A stretch of 43,613 nucleotides of DNA from Protofrankia sp. CiT1 (lineage in GTDB: Bacteria > Actinomycetota > Actinomycetes > Frankiales > Frankiaceae). Each line of letters starts with the position of its first letter. The first letter of the stretch is position 1. The position numbers were made by a program, and so were the translations under genes. Location of the stretch: positions 1 through 43,613 of the forward strand of contig NZ_CAKJTL010000120.1 of the NCBI RefSeq assembly GCF_917627385.1, given 5' to 3'. Below the pieces are notes generated by a model. That model was given only the letters and a program-made list of their open reading frames with translations, was not told the origin of the DNA and ran no database searches. This document shows, piece by piece, positions 16,285 to 24,095 of the stretch.

Positions 16285-16692
16285 ATGGACACACAGGAAC
16301 CTCTGCACGTCCCCGAGCTGGTCAGCAGCCTTCGCCGGTCGTTCCGGCATGGCGCTCGGGCCCCGGAGCTGCTGTCGTTCACCCCGGCTCTGATCCACCT
16401 GCTCCAGCCAGCCCGTGACGGCGAACCCGCGTCGATCTACGAGCGGGCGGTCAAGACGGAACGGGAGATCAGCGAGGTTGTCGGCACCATGGATGCACCC
16501 GGTAAGACCGCGATGGAGATCATGTTGTGTCTTCGTCCGGGGACCACCGGCGCACGGGTGGAGGTGAGGAGGGAGCAGGCGGCTCGGTTGTACGAGGTCA
16601 CCGCCGACACCTTCCGACGCCGGGAAAGGCATGAGCCAACCCTCGTGCTCACTCTCGCGCTCAAGCTGCTCGAACGAAGGATGGACGGTTGA
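16285..16692 (+). CDS. Hypothetical 135-aa protein with TFRRR-type C-terminal motif
   Basis: The frame is open from 15379, but coding-like sequence begins at ATG 16285 (MDTQEPLHVPELV). The protein is helical. Its C-terminal part reads CLRPGTTGARVEVRREQAARLYEVTADTFRRRERHEPTLVLTLALKLL. I recognise this LRPGT..RR..AA..Y.V...TFRRR.E pattern as a module recurrent in actinobacterial proteins of unknown function, possibly a small helix-turn-helix-like fold. A strong terminator follows at once, so it is a single-gene unit just ahead of the STAND operon. It may be a regulator; nothing in the sequence proves this. Confidence 0.65.
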   Translation: MDTQEPLHVPELVSSLRRSFRHGARAPELLSFTPALIHLLQPARDGEPASIYERAVKTEREISEVVGTMDAPGKTAMEIMLCLRPGTTGARVEVRREQAARLYEVTADTFRRRERHEPTLVLTLALKLLERRMDG

Positions 16693-16700
16693 TCAAGATC

Positions 16701-16733
16701 GCGAGTGCCACCCCGCTACGGGGTGGCACTCGC
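16701..16733 (+). terminator. Strong intrinsic-type terminator hairpin
   Basis: gcgagtgccaccccg, loop cta, then its perfect reverse complement: a 15-bp stem with a 3-base loop, 9 bases after the stop of the 135-aa gene. Only a weak tccttcgtt follows, as is common in high-GC actinomycetes. It separates the transfer module from the STAND operon. Confidence 0.85.
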
Positions 16734-16877
16734 TCCTTCGTTGCCGATGCCCTTGTGAGCCGCCGGCATATGTCTTGCACTGACCCGGCTCGGAGTGACC
16801 GAGTTGTCCGTGTTCACATTCGTTGGGAAACCGATCCGTTATGATCCGCCTGTACCGGTGGGCGGGAGGTGACCAGC

Positions 16878-17666
16878 TTGGCGGGGCCGGAGACGGCGGC
16901 GCACTACGAGCGCCTTGCCGGCAGCTACGACCACAACTGGTCGCACAATGGAGCGTTCCTGGGCTGGATGGCCCACGCGATTGCCAGCTCGCTCGCTTTG
17001 AGCGCGGCTGACCGGATCGCCGATGTCGGCTGCGGGACAGGGCTGTTCACCCGCCGTATCCGTGACCTGGTCCGTCCCTCGTCACCCGTCTTGTGCGTCG
17101 ACCCCTCGGCCGCGATGCTCGCGCAGCTTCCCGCTGATCCCGGTTTACAGCCCCTGCGTGCCTCCGCCGAGGAACTGGCCCGCGGGCGGCCGGCATCGGC
17201 CGGACCGACCACTGCGCACGGAAGTCTCGACGCGATCATCGTCAAGGAAGCGATCCACCACGTGGCGGACGTCGACCGCCGATGGGTCATTGCCGGCCTC
17301 GCCGACCTACTCGGTGTCCGTGGCAGGCTGCTCGTCGTGATGCTGCCAACTCGGATCGAGTATCCGCTGTTCGACGCGGCGCTCGAGAGGTTCGAGTCCC
17401 TCCAGCCCGCCCCCGACGTCATCGCCGATCACATACGACGGGCGGGTCTGTCGGCCAGCGTCACCTACCACGACTTCCCGCTCGAGATTCCCAAGGGCCG
17501 CTATCTGGCGATGGTGCGAGACCGTTACATGTCCTTGCTTGCGACGTTCGATGACGTCGAGATCGAGGCCGGACTCGCCGAGATCGACCGCCGACATACC
17601 GAGAAGATACTGTCATTCCCGGACCGGTTCGCGTTCGTCCTCGGCGCACGGGAAGGTAACCGTTGA
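16878..17666 (+). CDS. Class I SAM-dependent methyltransferase
   Basis: 262 aa from TTG 16878, which has gggagg nine bases upstream; the GTG at 16869 would sit directly on that site. Motif I is IADVGCGTGLFTRRI. VLCVDPSAAMLAQL is the acidic loop after strand 2. DAIIVKEAIHHVADVDR is motif II/post-II. The N-terminus (AAHYERLAGSYDHNW) is typical of small-molecule methyltransferases of the UbiE/methyltransferase-11 type. Its stop overlaps the TTG start of the STAND gene (TTGA), so it is the first gene of that operon. Whether it modifies a metabolite, a nucleotide signal or a component of the system cannot be told. Confidence 0.85.
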   Translation: MAGPETAAHYERLAGSYDHNWSHNGAFLGWMAHAIASSLALSAADRIADVGCGTGLFTRRIRDLVRPSSPVLCVDPSAAMLAQLPADPGLQPLRASAEELARGRPASAGPTTAHGSLDAIIVKEAIHHVADVDRRWVIAGLADLLGVRGRLLVVMLPTRIEYPLFDAALERFESLQPAPDVIADHIRRAGLSASVTYHDFPLEIPKGRYLAMVRDRYMSLLATFDDVEIEAGLAEIDRRHTEKILSFPDRFAFVLGAREGNR

Positions 17667-20359
17667 CAGAAGCCATTGACGATCGGCTCCGCCGGTTGCA
17701 GAGCGAGCTGGAAAGTCACTCCAGGATCGCGCGGCATCTCGGCCTGGATTTCGATCGACCGGTCCGCTCCCTGGGCGACGGCTATCCCGAAAACACCATC
17801 GCACTGATCGGAAAGATTTCCGAGCGTCTGCTGAAGCAGGTATGGAGCCATTACGAGGTACCCGGCGACCCTTCCGGCAAGGCCCTGAACGATCTGATCA
17901 AAGGTTGTCGGCCGCATATTCGCAGCACCAACGTCATCAACGCTCTCACGGACATCCAGAGGCTCCGGAACAGGTCCACGCACGACGGCTACGACATTGC
18001 CGACGAAGACGGTCTTCTCGCGGTACGACGCCTGCTCGACGTCCTCGACTGGTTCACGAACACTGGACTTACCGCGGTCACCGGGGACTCGCCGCAGCTC
18101 AGCCCCCTCGTCGAGAAAAAGGCCGAGTTTCTCGCCGGCCTCTACGCAACGCTGGGCTTCCGTGCAGTCAAGCGCTTCGAGCTGTCCGAGAGCACGGTTT
18201 ACCAATTGTTCGGTCGGCAAGCCGGGCTGCGAGTCGAGTACGTCGAGATCATGCTCAGTCGGAGTCTGGATGAGCTGAGCCAGCTCTTGAGCGCCACGAG
18301 TGGCGATCTTCTCCAGACGCAGCTTCCCAAGCGGACACGGTTCCTACTGGTTGAGGATGAGCCCTCCACGGGGGTAACGCCGTTTGCCGACGGCGAGATC
18401 CGCATCATCGCCTACGAGCGATTCGTAGAGACAATAGTCGACGTACCCGGCCATCTGGCGGCCCTGCAGCGCGTGTACCCGCCGGTTGTTCCAAGTGCCG
18501 AAGTCGCCGAGCCGATGACGATCACAGCCGAACTCATGGAAGCCGACCAGCACACCGGTGAGTTGGATATCAGCGAAACCAGCGATGCCGCGGAGATGCT
18601 GCGGAGCCTCGCCAGCACGTCGGCGAACATCCTCGTCATCGGCGGGCCAGGCAGTGGAAAGACGACTCTGCTCAAGCGCCTTGTTGTGGCCCCGGAGGGT
18701 TCCCCGACCCATCGCTATCGTTTCTACCTCGATATGAGCCTTAAGCAGCCCGACGAGGAGTTCGGCGATTTCGTAACCCGCATCCTCGCACCATACATGC
18801 CGATCTCCCGCCAGCGGGTATTCGACGTGTTCCTTTACCTGATACGCGCAGGATCTGTGCTCTGTGTGCTTGACGCCATCGACGAGGCGGTCCAGAGCAC
18901 CAGCCTCACAGCGTTCCTTTCCCTGTTTGCGGACGTCGCGCAGGCCCTCTCCGCCGAGTCGACGGTAGTCATGTCGTCCCGATATTCGTTCCTCGCTGAC
19001 TCTCCGCAGGTCCGGCGGCTGTTGAATAATTCGTCCCTTATCTCGGAGCAGCTCGTACAGCAGCTTCACGCGAACGGCGTCGACCCGCTCGAGCTGCCGC
19101 GGTTCGCCGTAGTACATCTGCACGATCTACAGTTGCAGCGGCATCAGCAGACGCTCACCGTCTCGCCTCTCGAGGTGCGACTCGCAGACCAGACCGGGCG
19201 CGGCGACACGGTCCTCACCGCTGACTCGGCGGGGCGCCTCGCCGATCTCGTCGCCGCCCGCGTCGGGCAGATCCTCACGTCGAGGAACCTCTCGCATCTT
19301 CAGTGGGGCCTCGAACGACTGCTCGGACTCGGTTTCCTGGCAGACAAGACCATCTTCTCGCTGGCCGAAGTCTGCACGGAACTCGGCATCGAGTGCTTCG
19401 CCGTCGGGCGGGTGAGCCAGGAGACCTTCCTCCTCGCCCCATTGTTCCGGCCGGCGGGAGCTGACGCCGTGACCCCCGTCCACTCCGTGTTCCAGGAGTA
19501 CTTCGCTGCCCGACTTCTGCGGACCGCCGAGGGGCGGGCGGCCGCCGCGGCCGCCGGCACGGAACCTTTGCTGACGGAGCAGGTCCGAAGGTTTCTCCAC
19601 TACCTCGGAACCGAGACACCCCCGGCCGCACCGCTCGTCGTCCCGGCCGGCTTTTACGTGCTCGGCCCCAGTCACCGACTACTTCTCCGCGAGGTGGAGA
19701 AGCCGGTGGCCTTCGACGAGTTCCCGGTGACTGTCGGGCGGTACAAGGGATTCCTTGGCGCAGTCGAACGCCAGGGCAGCGGAGCGTGGGACCACCCCGA
19801 GACGCCAGTAGGGCACAGCCATGAGCCGTGGTGGGAACGTCTGCGCGCTGCCGACTACTTCACCGACCCTCAGTTCGACGAGTATCCGGCTATCTGCATT
19901 AGCTGGTGGAGCGCCTACGCGTTCGCCCGTTTCGAGGGCAAGCGGCTTCCGACCTCCCTCGAGTGGGAAGCCGCAGCCCGGGGAGCCGACGGCCGTCTGT
20001 TCCCGTGGGGCGATATGCTCGACCTCGACGCGGTAAACTGCGCCGACGCATGGAGCGGTCGCCCACTGGTGACCTACGAAGTGTGGAAGCAGGAGATCGA
20101 CGACGGCCGACTCAAGGAGTGCGCGCCGACCAAAGTCACCGACCATCCTCGTAATCAGTCCCCCTGCGACGTCAAGGGGATGTCCGGGAACGTCTGGGAG
20201 TGGACCGAGACTGTGTTCGACAACCTCAACTCGGCCGTGATATGCGGCGGCTCGTACGACAATCCGTACCGTGCCGTCCAGGTATCCTCGAAGGCACTCT
20301 ACGTCCGCCGCGGATGCAGCAACGCCGTCGGATTTCGCTGCGTGCGGGAGGCAGAATGA
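17663..20359 (+). CDS. STAND NTPase: HEPN-like + NACHT + FGE/SUMF1-fold protein
   Basis: 898 aa. Residues 40-135 look like a DUF4145/HEPN domain with an R-N-x3-H motif (Arg102, Asn103, His107), the signature of many HEPN ribonucleases. Residues 145-260 form an alpha/beta region I cannot name. The NACHT ATPase has Walker A GGPGSGKTT (327-335) and Walker B VLDAIDE (Asp404-Glu408). A helical or winged tail follows to about 655. Residues 660-898 are a formylglycine-generating-enzyme/C-type-lectin-like fold (FDEFPVTVGRY, ISWWSAYAFARFEGKRLPTSLEWEAAARG, MSGNVWEWT, GFRCV) without the C-x4-C catalytic pair, so it is probably a binding module. The layout resembles bacterial immune STANDs: effector, switch, sensor. 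Start TTG and end ATGA both overlap neighbours. Confidence 0.88.
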   Translation: MTEAIDDRLRRLQSELESHSRIARHLGLDFDRPVRSLGDGYPENTIALIGKISERLLKQVWSHYEVPGDPSGKALNDLIKGCRPHIRSTNVINALTDIQRLRNRSTHDGYDIADEDGLLAVRRLLDVLDWFTNTGLTAVTGDSPQLSPLVEKKAEFLAGLYATLGFRAVKRFELSESTVYQLFGRQAGLRVEYVEIMLSRSLDELSQLLSATSGDLLQTQLPKRTRFLLVEDEPSTGVTPFADGEIRIIAYERFVETIVDVPGHLAALQRVYPPVVPSAEVAEPMTITAELMEADQHTGELDISETSDAAEMLRSLASTSANILVIGGPGSGKTTLLKRLVVAPEGSPTHRYRFYLDMSLKQPDEEFGDFVTRILAPYMPISRQRVFDVFLYLIRAGSVLCVLDAIDEAVQSTSLTAFLSLFADVAQALSAESTVVMSSRYSFLADSPQVRRLLNNSSLISEQLVQQLHANGVDPLELPRFAVVHLHDLQLQRHQQTLTVSPLEVRLADQTGRGDTVLTADSAGRLADLVAARVGQILTSRNLSHLQWGLERLLGLGFLADKTIFSLAEVCTELGIECFAVGRVSQETFLLAPLFRPAGADAVTPVHSVFQEYFAARLLRTAEGRAAAAAAGTEPLLTEQVRRFLHYLGTETPPAAPLVVPAGFYVLGPSHRLLLREVEKPVAFDEFPVTVGRYKGFLGAVERQGSGAWDHPETPVGHSHEPWWERLRAADYFTDPQFDEYPAICISWWSAYAFARFEGKRLPTSLEWEAAARGADGRLFPWGDMLDLDAVNCADAWSGRPLVTYEVWKQEIDDGRLKECAPTKVTDHPRNQSPCDVKGMSGNVWEWTETVFDNLNSAVICGGSYDNPYRAVQVSSKALYVRRGCSNAVGFRCVREAE

Positions 20360-20637
20360 CCGCGCCCACTCGCCGTCCCGAGGCTGCCCAGCGATTCGGC
20401 CGTATCGTCGACCGGCAGCCGCTGGGCGGCGGTCCCCACCGTGTCACAGCGACCTACTTCGTTCGCGACGACGAAGACGGTGAGACATACGGTTTCGACT
20501 ACAGCGACATCGTCACGGAAGGCTTTCGGACGACCGTCGTCGGTGAGCGGGTTCGCTTCGAGATAGACCCCGCCACCCGACGTGCCTGTTTCGTGATCAG
20601 GCTGGATCTGCCGGAGGTCGACGAATTCTATCGGTAA
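20356..20637 (+). CDS. Cold-shock-like OB-fold small protein
   Basis: 93 aa, ATG overlapping the STAND stop (ATGA). RFGRIVD...YGFDYSDIVTEGFRTTVVGERVRFEID...ACFVIRL follows the cold-shock domain order: GxV strand, YGF with SDI after it, VGERVRFE and a last strand. The aromatic RNP1 surface is partly changed (YGFDYS), so nucleic-acid binding is plausible but not certain. Because it is translated in step with a protein carrying a HEPN-like domain, it may present or protect RNA for that system. The fold assignment is by pattern only. Confidence 0.65.
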   Translation: MTAPTRRPEAAQRFGRIVDRQPLGGGPHRVTATYFVRDDEDGETYGFDYSDIVTEGFRTTVVGERVRFEIDPATRRACFVIRLDLPEVDEFYR

Positions 20638-20681
20638 GCGCTGACGGACGACACTCCGTCGTCGCCGTCTGCCTGGCACGC

Positions 20682-21848
20682 GTGACAAAGGCCCCGGATT
20701 GGGCAGAAGGCCCGGTGCCGCTTGGGCACCGTGACATTGAGGCGACGGACGCCGCCCGGCGCACTTACTTCAGCCCACCTTGCACTCGTGTCCTCTACGG
20801 TGACGGGACACGGCCCAGCCGCTGGCATCGCCTTGCGTCCGTTCAAATCGCCGGCGGCGAAATTTTCGCTGTTGAACTTGTCATCCCCGATCTCGCCGGG
20901 CGGTCCGATACAGCATTTGCGATCTTCCATATCAACAGCCACCAAGGCCAGCTACGAGATCTTCTACGAAGTCTCGCCGGACGACGCGGCACCAGCTCGC
21001 TCGTGCCCGACCTTGAGGCGGCGCTCCAGCCGTGGGCACTCCTGTTCGCTGGCCGTCCCTACACCGTCGCGTTCCTCAGCTCGACGGAGCGGCAGCTACC
21101 GCGACCGCTGGGTGCCAGGCATGTGCGGTCCTGGTCCCGGGCCGAGCAGTGGCTGTGGCTGCTCGCGTCTCGCACGTCTCCCGATGACTACCCGCCTGAC
21201 CCCGACCGTGCTGACCAATTGCTCGGTGGGACCGTGGTCCTGTCGGGTGACTGGCGCGGCCTGGTCACCAGGGACGGCGCCGCCTTCGTCGGCCTACGTC
21301 GCGACCGCGGCGACCGTGATCCCTTCCTGGGCTACGCACAACTCTATGCACATACCACCTACCTCGACGCCATTCTCCTCGGCATGATCCAGCGTTCGCA
21401 TATCGAGGCGATGGTCGACGAGGCAGCGCGGGCGTTTGACGCGGACGACATGCCCCGCCATCTGCCAAAGCTGGAAGAGCAGGCGGCACGGTTTCGCAGT
21501 ATCTATTGGCTGCGCGACGCCAGCGCTCACGGATCGGCTAATGATATTCTCACTGCCTATCAATCGCAACACCGGCTACCGGAGCGGTTCGACGCGGTAC
21601 TAGCCGAGATTGCCGACCTCAACAGGATTGTTCAAACGCAGGAAGGGCAGCGGGTAGCTGCGGCCCTCGGTCTACTCACCGTGGTCGGCCTACCGTTCGG
21701 AACGGCTTTCGGCGTTCTGCAGATCATCGGAACGAACTCATTATTCTATCTTATGATGGGCCTACTCGCCGCGAGCGTGACAACTGTGCTGCTTCTCCTC
21801 ACCCGCCTCGGCAGGCTCCTTATTCGAGAGCTGCGGCGATTGGAATAG
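20682..21848 (+). CDS. CorA-like two-TM membrane protein
   Basis: 388 aa starting at GTG 20682, 44 bases after the cold-shock-like gene. A soluble alpha/beta part (1-200) is followed by a long helical region (FDADDMPRHLPKLEEQAARFRSIYWL; FDAVLAEIADLNRIVQTQEGQRVAAAL). Two C-terminal TM helices end the protein (LLTVVGLPFGTAFGVLQIIG and LFYLMMGLLAASVTTVLLLLTRLG). This long-helix plus two-TM end resembles CorA-type channels, but the GMN selectivity loop is absent (GTN at the loop). Last gene of the operon. A membrane-perturbing effector or a scaffold is a reasonable reading; neither is shown. Confidence 0.7.
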   Translation: MTKAPDWAEGPVPLGHRDIEATDAARRTYFSPPCTRVLYGDGTRPSRWHRLASVQIAGGEIFAVELVIPDLAGRSDTAFAIFHINSHQGQLRDLLRSLAGRRGTSSLVPDLEAALQPWALLFAGRPYTVAFLSSTERQLPRPLGARHVRSWSRAEQWLWLLASRTSPDDYPPDPDRADQLLGGTVVLSGDWRGLVTRDGAAFVGLRRDRGDRDPFLGYAQLYAHTTYLDAILLGMIQRSHIEAMVDEAARAFDADDMPRHLPKLEEQAARFRSIYWLRDASAHGSANDILTAYQSQHRLPERFDAVLAEIADLNRIVQTQEGQRVAAALGLLTVVGLPFGTAFGVLQIIGTNSLFYLMMGLLAASVTTVLLLLTRLGRLLIRELRRLE

Positions 21849-21948
21849 AATCTGAATCGGCCCTTGGCGCGGCCTGCTCCCGCCGTCCATCGCTAGCGCA
21901 GTTGCGTAACGCGTCAAAGGACGACACGACTAAGATTCGCCGCACTTG

Positions 21949-22278
21949 TCACCCCGAGTCAGGCGGAAAGGTTAACATGACCACCTGATAGTTGGCGAGA
22001 TGGGTGTCGACGGTATACCGGCGCGCCGCCGTGGCCGTCGGGAACACTACGAGGACTTCGCCGATCTCCCGGGAATGACCCACGTAGACGGCTACCCCGT
22101 AGATCCTCGCCGGACCGGCGGCCTCAATCCCTGACGTCAGTGTGGATGTTAACCGGGCCGTTGCGACATACGCCGACGACGGCCAGTCCGCTTCCGCAGC
22201 GACTTCCTTCGATGAGGGATGCGGAGCCGAACCTCGTGTCCCAACAGTCACGGGCAGCCGCGTCTCACGGCCCGGCAC
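21949..22278 (-). CDS. Small hypothetical protein (paralogue B)
   Basis: About 109 aa from GTG 22278, which overlaps the end of the preceding gene by 14 bases; a later GTG is possible and no clear ribosome site is seen. The C-terminal half (YGVAVYVGHSREIGEVLVVFPTATAARRYTVDTHLANYQVVMLTFPP) reads as a compact alpha/beta unit. It lines up with the end of the upstream neighbour: hydrophobic strand, charged loop, FPT.xAA helix, then a strand ending in PP. The two look like an old tandem duplication. The function is unknown. It converges on the STAND operon across a 100-base gap. Confidence 0.55.
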   Translation of the reverse strand: MPGRETRLPVTVGTRGSAPHPSSKEVAAEADWPSSAYVATARLTSTLTSGIEAAGPARIYGVAVYVGHSREIGEVLVVFPTATAARRYTVDTHLANYQVVMLTFPPDSG

Positions 22279-22723
22279 GGCGCGCTGGCGGGACGTAGGC
22301 GAAGCGAATCGGCACGATCGCCGAGTCCGCGATTCCGGACTCTTCGGCAAAATGGTCTGCGGCGTTCGGTGTCGGAAAGGGCATCGTCACCTCTAACGGC
22401 CGATCTGTAGCCCCGTCCAGGCACACGAGAGCCCACAATGTCGCGTGTCGCTTCAACGCGGCATCTTCCGTCTGCGGCGCCACGGGCGGGCTCGGCGGGG
22501 GCACAGCAAGCTGCGGCATCTGCCGCAGCAACTCCCGCCCAACCTCACGCCTCGGTACTCCTCCGGACTGCTCGCCCACCACATCCTCTCCGCAACCGCC
22601 GGTCCTGATCCTGCTCGACGCGCTATCGTCCCGATACGCACGTGATTCCAATGTCTCCTCGCCTTTCTTTCGCTTCGGACAGTGCCCTTGCATGAATGGG
22701 GGTGCAAGAGCATCGCTGGTCAT
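22265..22723 (-). CDS. Small hypothetical protein (paralogue A)
   Basis: 152 aa from ATG 22723, which overlaps the TPR-protein stop (ATGA); other starts are possible because residues 15-90 are low-complexity and polar. The C-terminal 60 residues (LWALVCLDGATDRPLEVTMPFPTPNAADHFAEE, then IVPIRFAYVPP) form the conserved part shared with the next gene. No family recognised. The coupling suggests it works with the TPR protein. Confidence 0.55.
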   Translation of the reverse strand: MTSDALAPPFMQGHCPKRKKGEETLESRAYRDDSASSRIRTGGCGEDVVGEQSGGVPRREVGRELLRQMPQLAVPPPSPPVAPQTEDAALKRHATLWALVCLDGATDRPLEVTMPFPTPNAADHFAEESGIADSAIVPIRFAYVPPARRAGP

Positions 22724-23781
22724 ACCTGTGTGAGTCGCGTCGCGCGCCAAAGGCGCACGTGTTCCTTCAGATTCTCGATGAGTGGGCCGGGAGCGCGGTT
22801 GCGGGCGCTCACGACGAAGGCGCAGGCGCGGCGCTCAATGTCGGCGAGTTTGCGGGCGCTGGAGACCTCGAGCGCCTCGTTCATGTAGTCGACCGCCGAT
22901 TCGATCTCGTCGCGGGCTAGCATCGCCCTCGCCGCATTGGTCCGAACGTAGGCTCGATGGCTGACGGCCGGTGCACGGTCGAGGGCGGCAATTCCGCGCT
23001 CGGTGTGCAAGAGCGCGGCATGCGGGTTTCCGGCGTCGATGTAGGCCGCCGCCGTGATGGAGTCGAGTTCGGCTGGGTGCAGGCGGTTGGGGTGCCACCC
23101 GGGATGCCCCCGCTGTTCGGGCGCGAAGTCACCGACAATCGTCCAGGCATCGTCCAAAGCCTGAGACGTGCCACGCTGGTCGCCGAGCTTCGCCAACGAG
23201 GCGGCGATGCATTCGGCCGCGAGTCGGGCGGCGACGGGAGAGCCGGGCGGGGCGACGGCCCATCCGTCCCGCGCGTACACCAGCGCCTGCCGGGGCTGAT
23301 CCTCGGCAAGTTCAACCGACGACTGCAGGAGCCGGCACCACGCCTGACCAGTCGCGTCCTTGCCGAGCACCGCGTGGTCGTAGGCGGCGATGAGCGTACG
23401 TGATGCCTGCCCCGTCCAGCCTGTGTCGAGCTGGGCATTCCCGAGCATCGCGGCGAGGCGACCGGCCGCGGCGTGCATCCGGCGCAGCCCTTCCTCGTCG
23501 AGACCGCCTTCGGCAAGGATCGCGTGCGCAATCGGCAAGTCCCGGCGGACGGCCTGTGCAGTGGCCGGCACCGGCGCGTAAGGATACGAGTCGGTGAGCT
23601 TCGTAGCGATCTTTTCGAAGTGCTCGAGAACCTCAGGCGGGGCCTTCACACGACCGCCACCAACGAGCAACAGACCCGGAAGAACGAAGCCGCCGAGCAC
23701 GGCGCGACGTCTCGTGATCTGGGCGCCTGCGGCGCCTGTCTGGGCTCGTCGTTGACAGAGATCGACACACACAAGGGGCAA
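22720..23781 (-). CDS. TPR-type protein lacking its usual HTH head
   Basis: 353 aa from TTG 23781 (a ggaggt lies two bases upstream; GTG 23772 is an alternative). The N-terminus has TRRRAVLGGFVLPGLLLVGG, then helical repeats to the end (AMLGNAQLDTGWTGQASR, AYDHAVLGKDATGQAWCRLLQSSV, AYIDAGNPHAALLHTERGIAAL, MLARDEIESAVDYMNEALEV). This is the C-terminal half of the common actinomycete XRE-TPR regulators, including the RRR..L.GG linker, but here without the DNA-binding head. A matching head lies divergently at 24096 fused to something else. It could act as a signal-sensing partner or be the product of a gene rearrangement. Confidence 0.7.
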   Translation of the reverse strand: MPLVCVDLCQRRAQTGAAGAQITRRRAVLGGFVLPGLLLVGGGRVKAPPEVLEHFEKIATKLTDSYPYAPVPATAQAVRRDLPIAHAILAEGGLDEEGLRRMHAAAGRLAAMLGNAQLDTGWTGQASRTLIAAYDHAVLGKDATGQAWCRLLQSSVELAEDQPRQALVYARDGWAVAPPGSPVAARLAAECIAASLAKLGDQRGTSQALDDAWTIVGDFAPEQRGHPGWHPNRLHPAELDSITAAAYIDAGNPHAALLHTERGIAALDRAPAVSHRAYVRTNAARAMLARDEIESAVDYMNEALEVSSARKLADIERRACAFVVSARNRAPGPLIENLKEHVRLWRATRLTQV

Positions 23782-24095
23782 CTACCTCCAATCGAGAAGT
23801 CATGCCGTATAGATGGGCGAGCGATCAGCGAGTCCTCGCCAGCGCATCCCCGATCCGTTAAGCCCTCGTCCGTGTTCGGACATACGGGTGAGGGGTGCGA
23901 CCTTGCCGACGGCGAGGCGTATCAGCCCGTCGACCGCCTGCGAGCACAGCGTCCTACCTGCGTGACGAGTCCGCCAAATCGTTCGAGTACTGATCTTTAT
24001 GTCAAAAACGAGTACCGGTCGCGTCGCAGGGTCCGCTGCGGGCGGCTATATCGTTAACTCATGCGCGTCGGAGCTGAATGATCGGAGTTGCCCCA
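23782..24095. promoter_or_regulatory. Divergent intergenic region
   Basis: About 315 bases between the leftward TPR operon and the rightward XRE-FGE gene; both promoters must lie here. No gene seen. The last 100 bases are less GC-rich (gatctttatgtcaaaaacg, then tatatcgttaactcatg), the best place for the rightward promoter. No clear operator palindrome was found. Confidence 0.45.

Noticed and set aside
15379-16692. One 437-codon rightward gene
   Set aside because: Only the last 135 codons look like protein; the first 300 are Arg/Pro/Ser-rich, lack a ribosome site, and lie partly opposite the 49-aa membrane gene.
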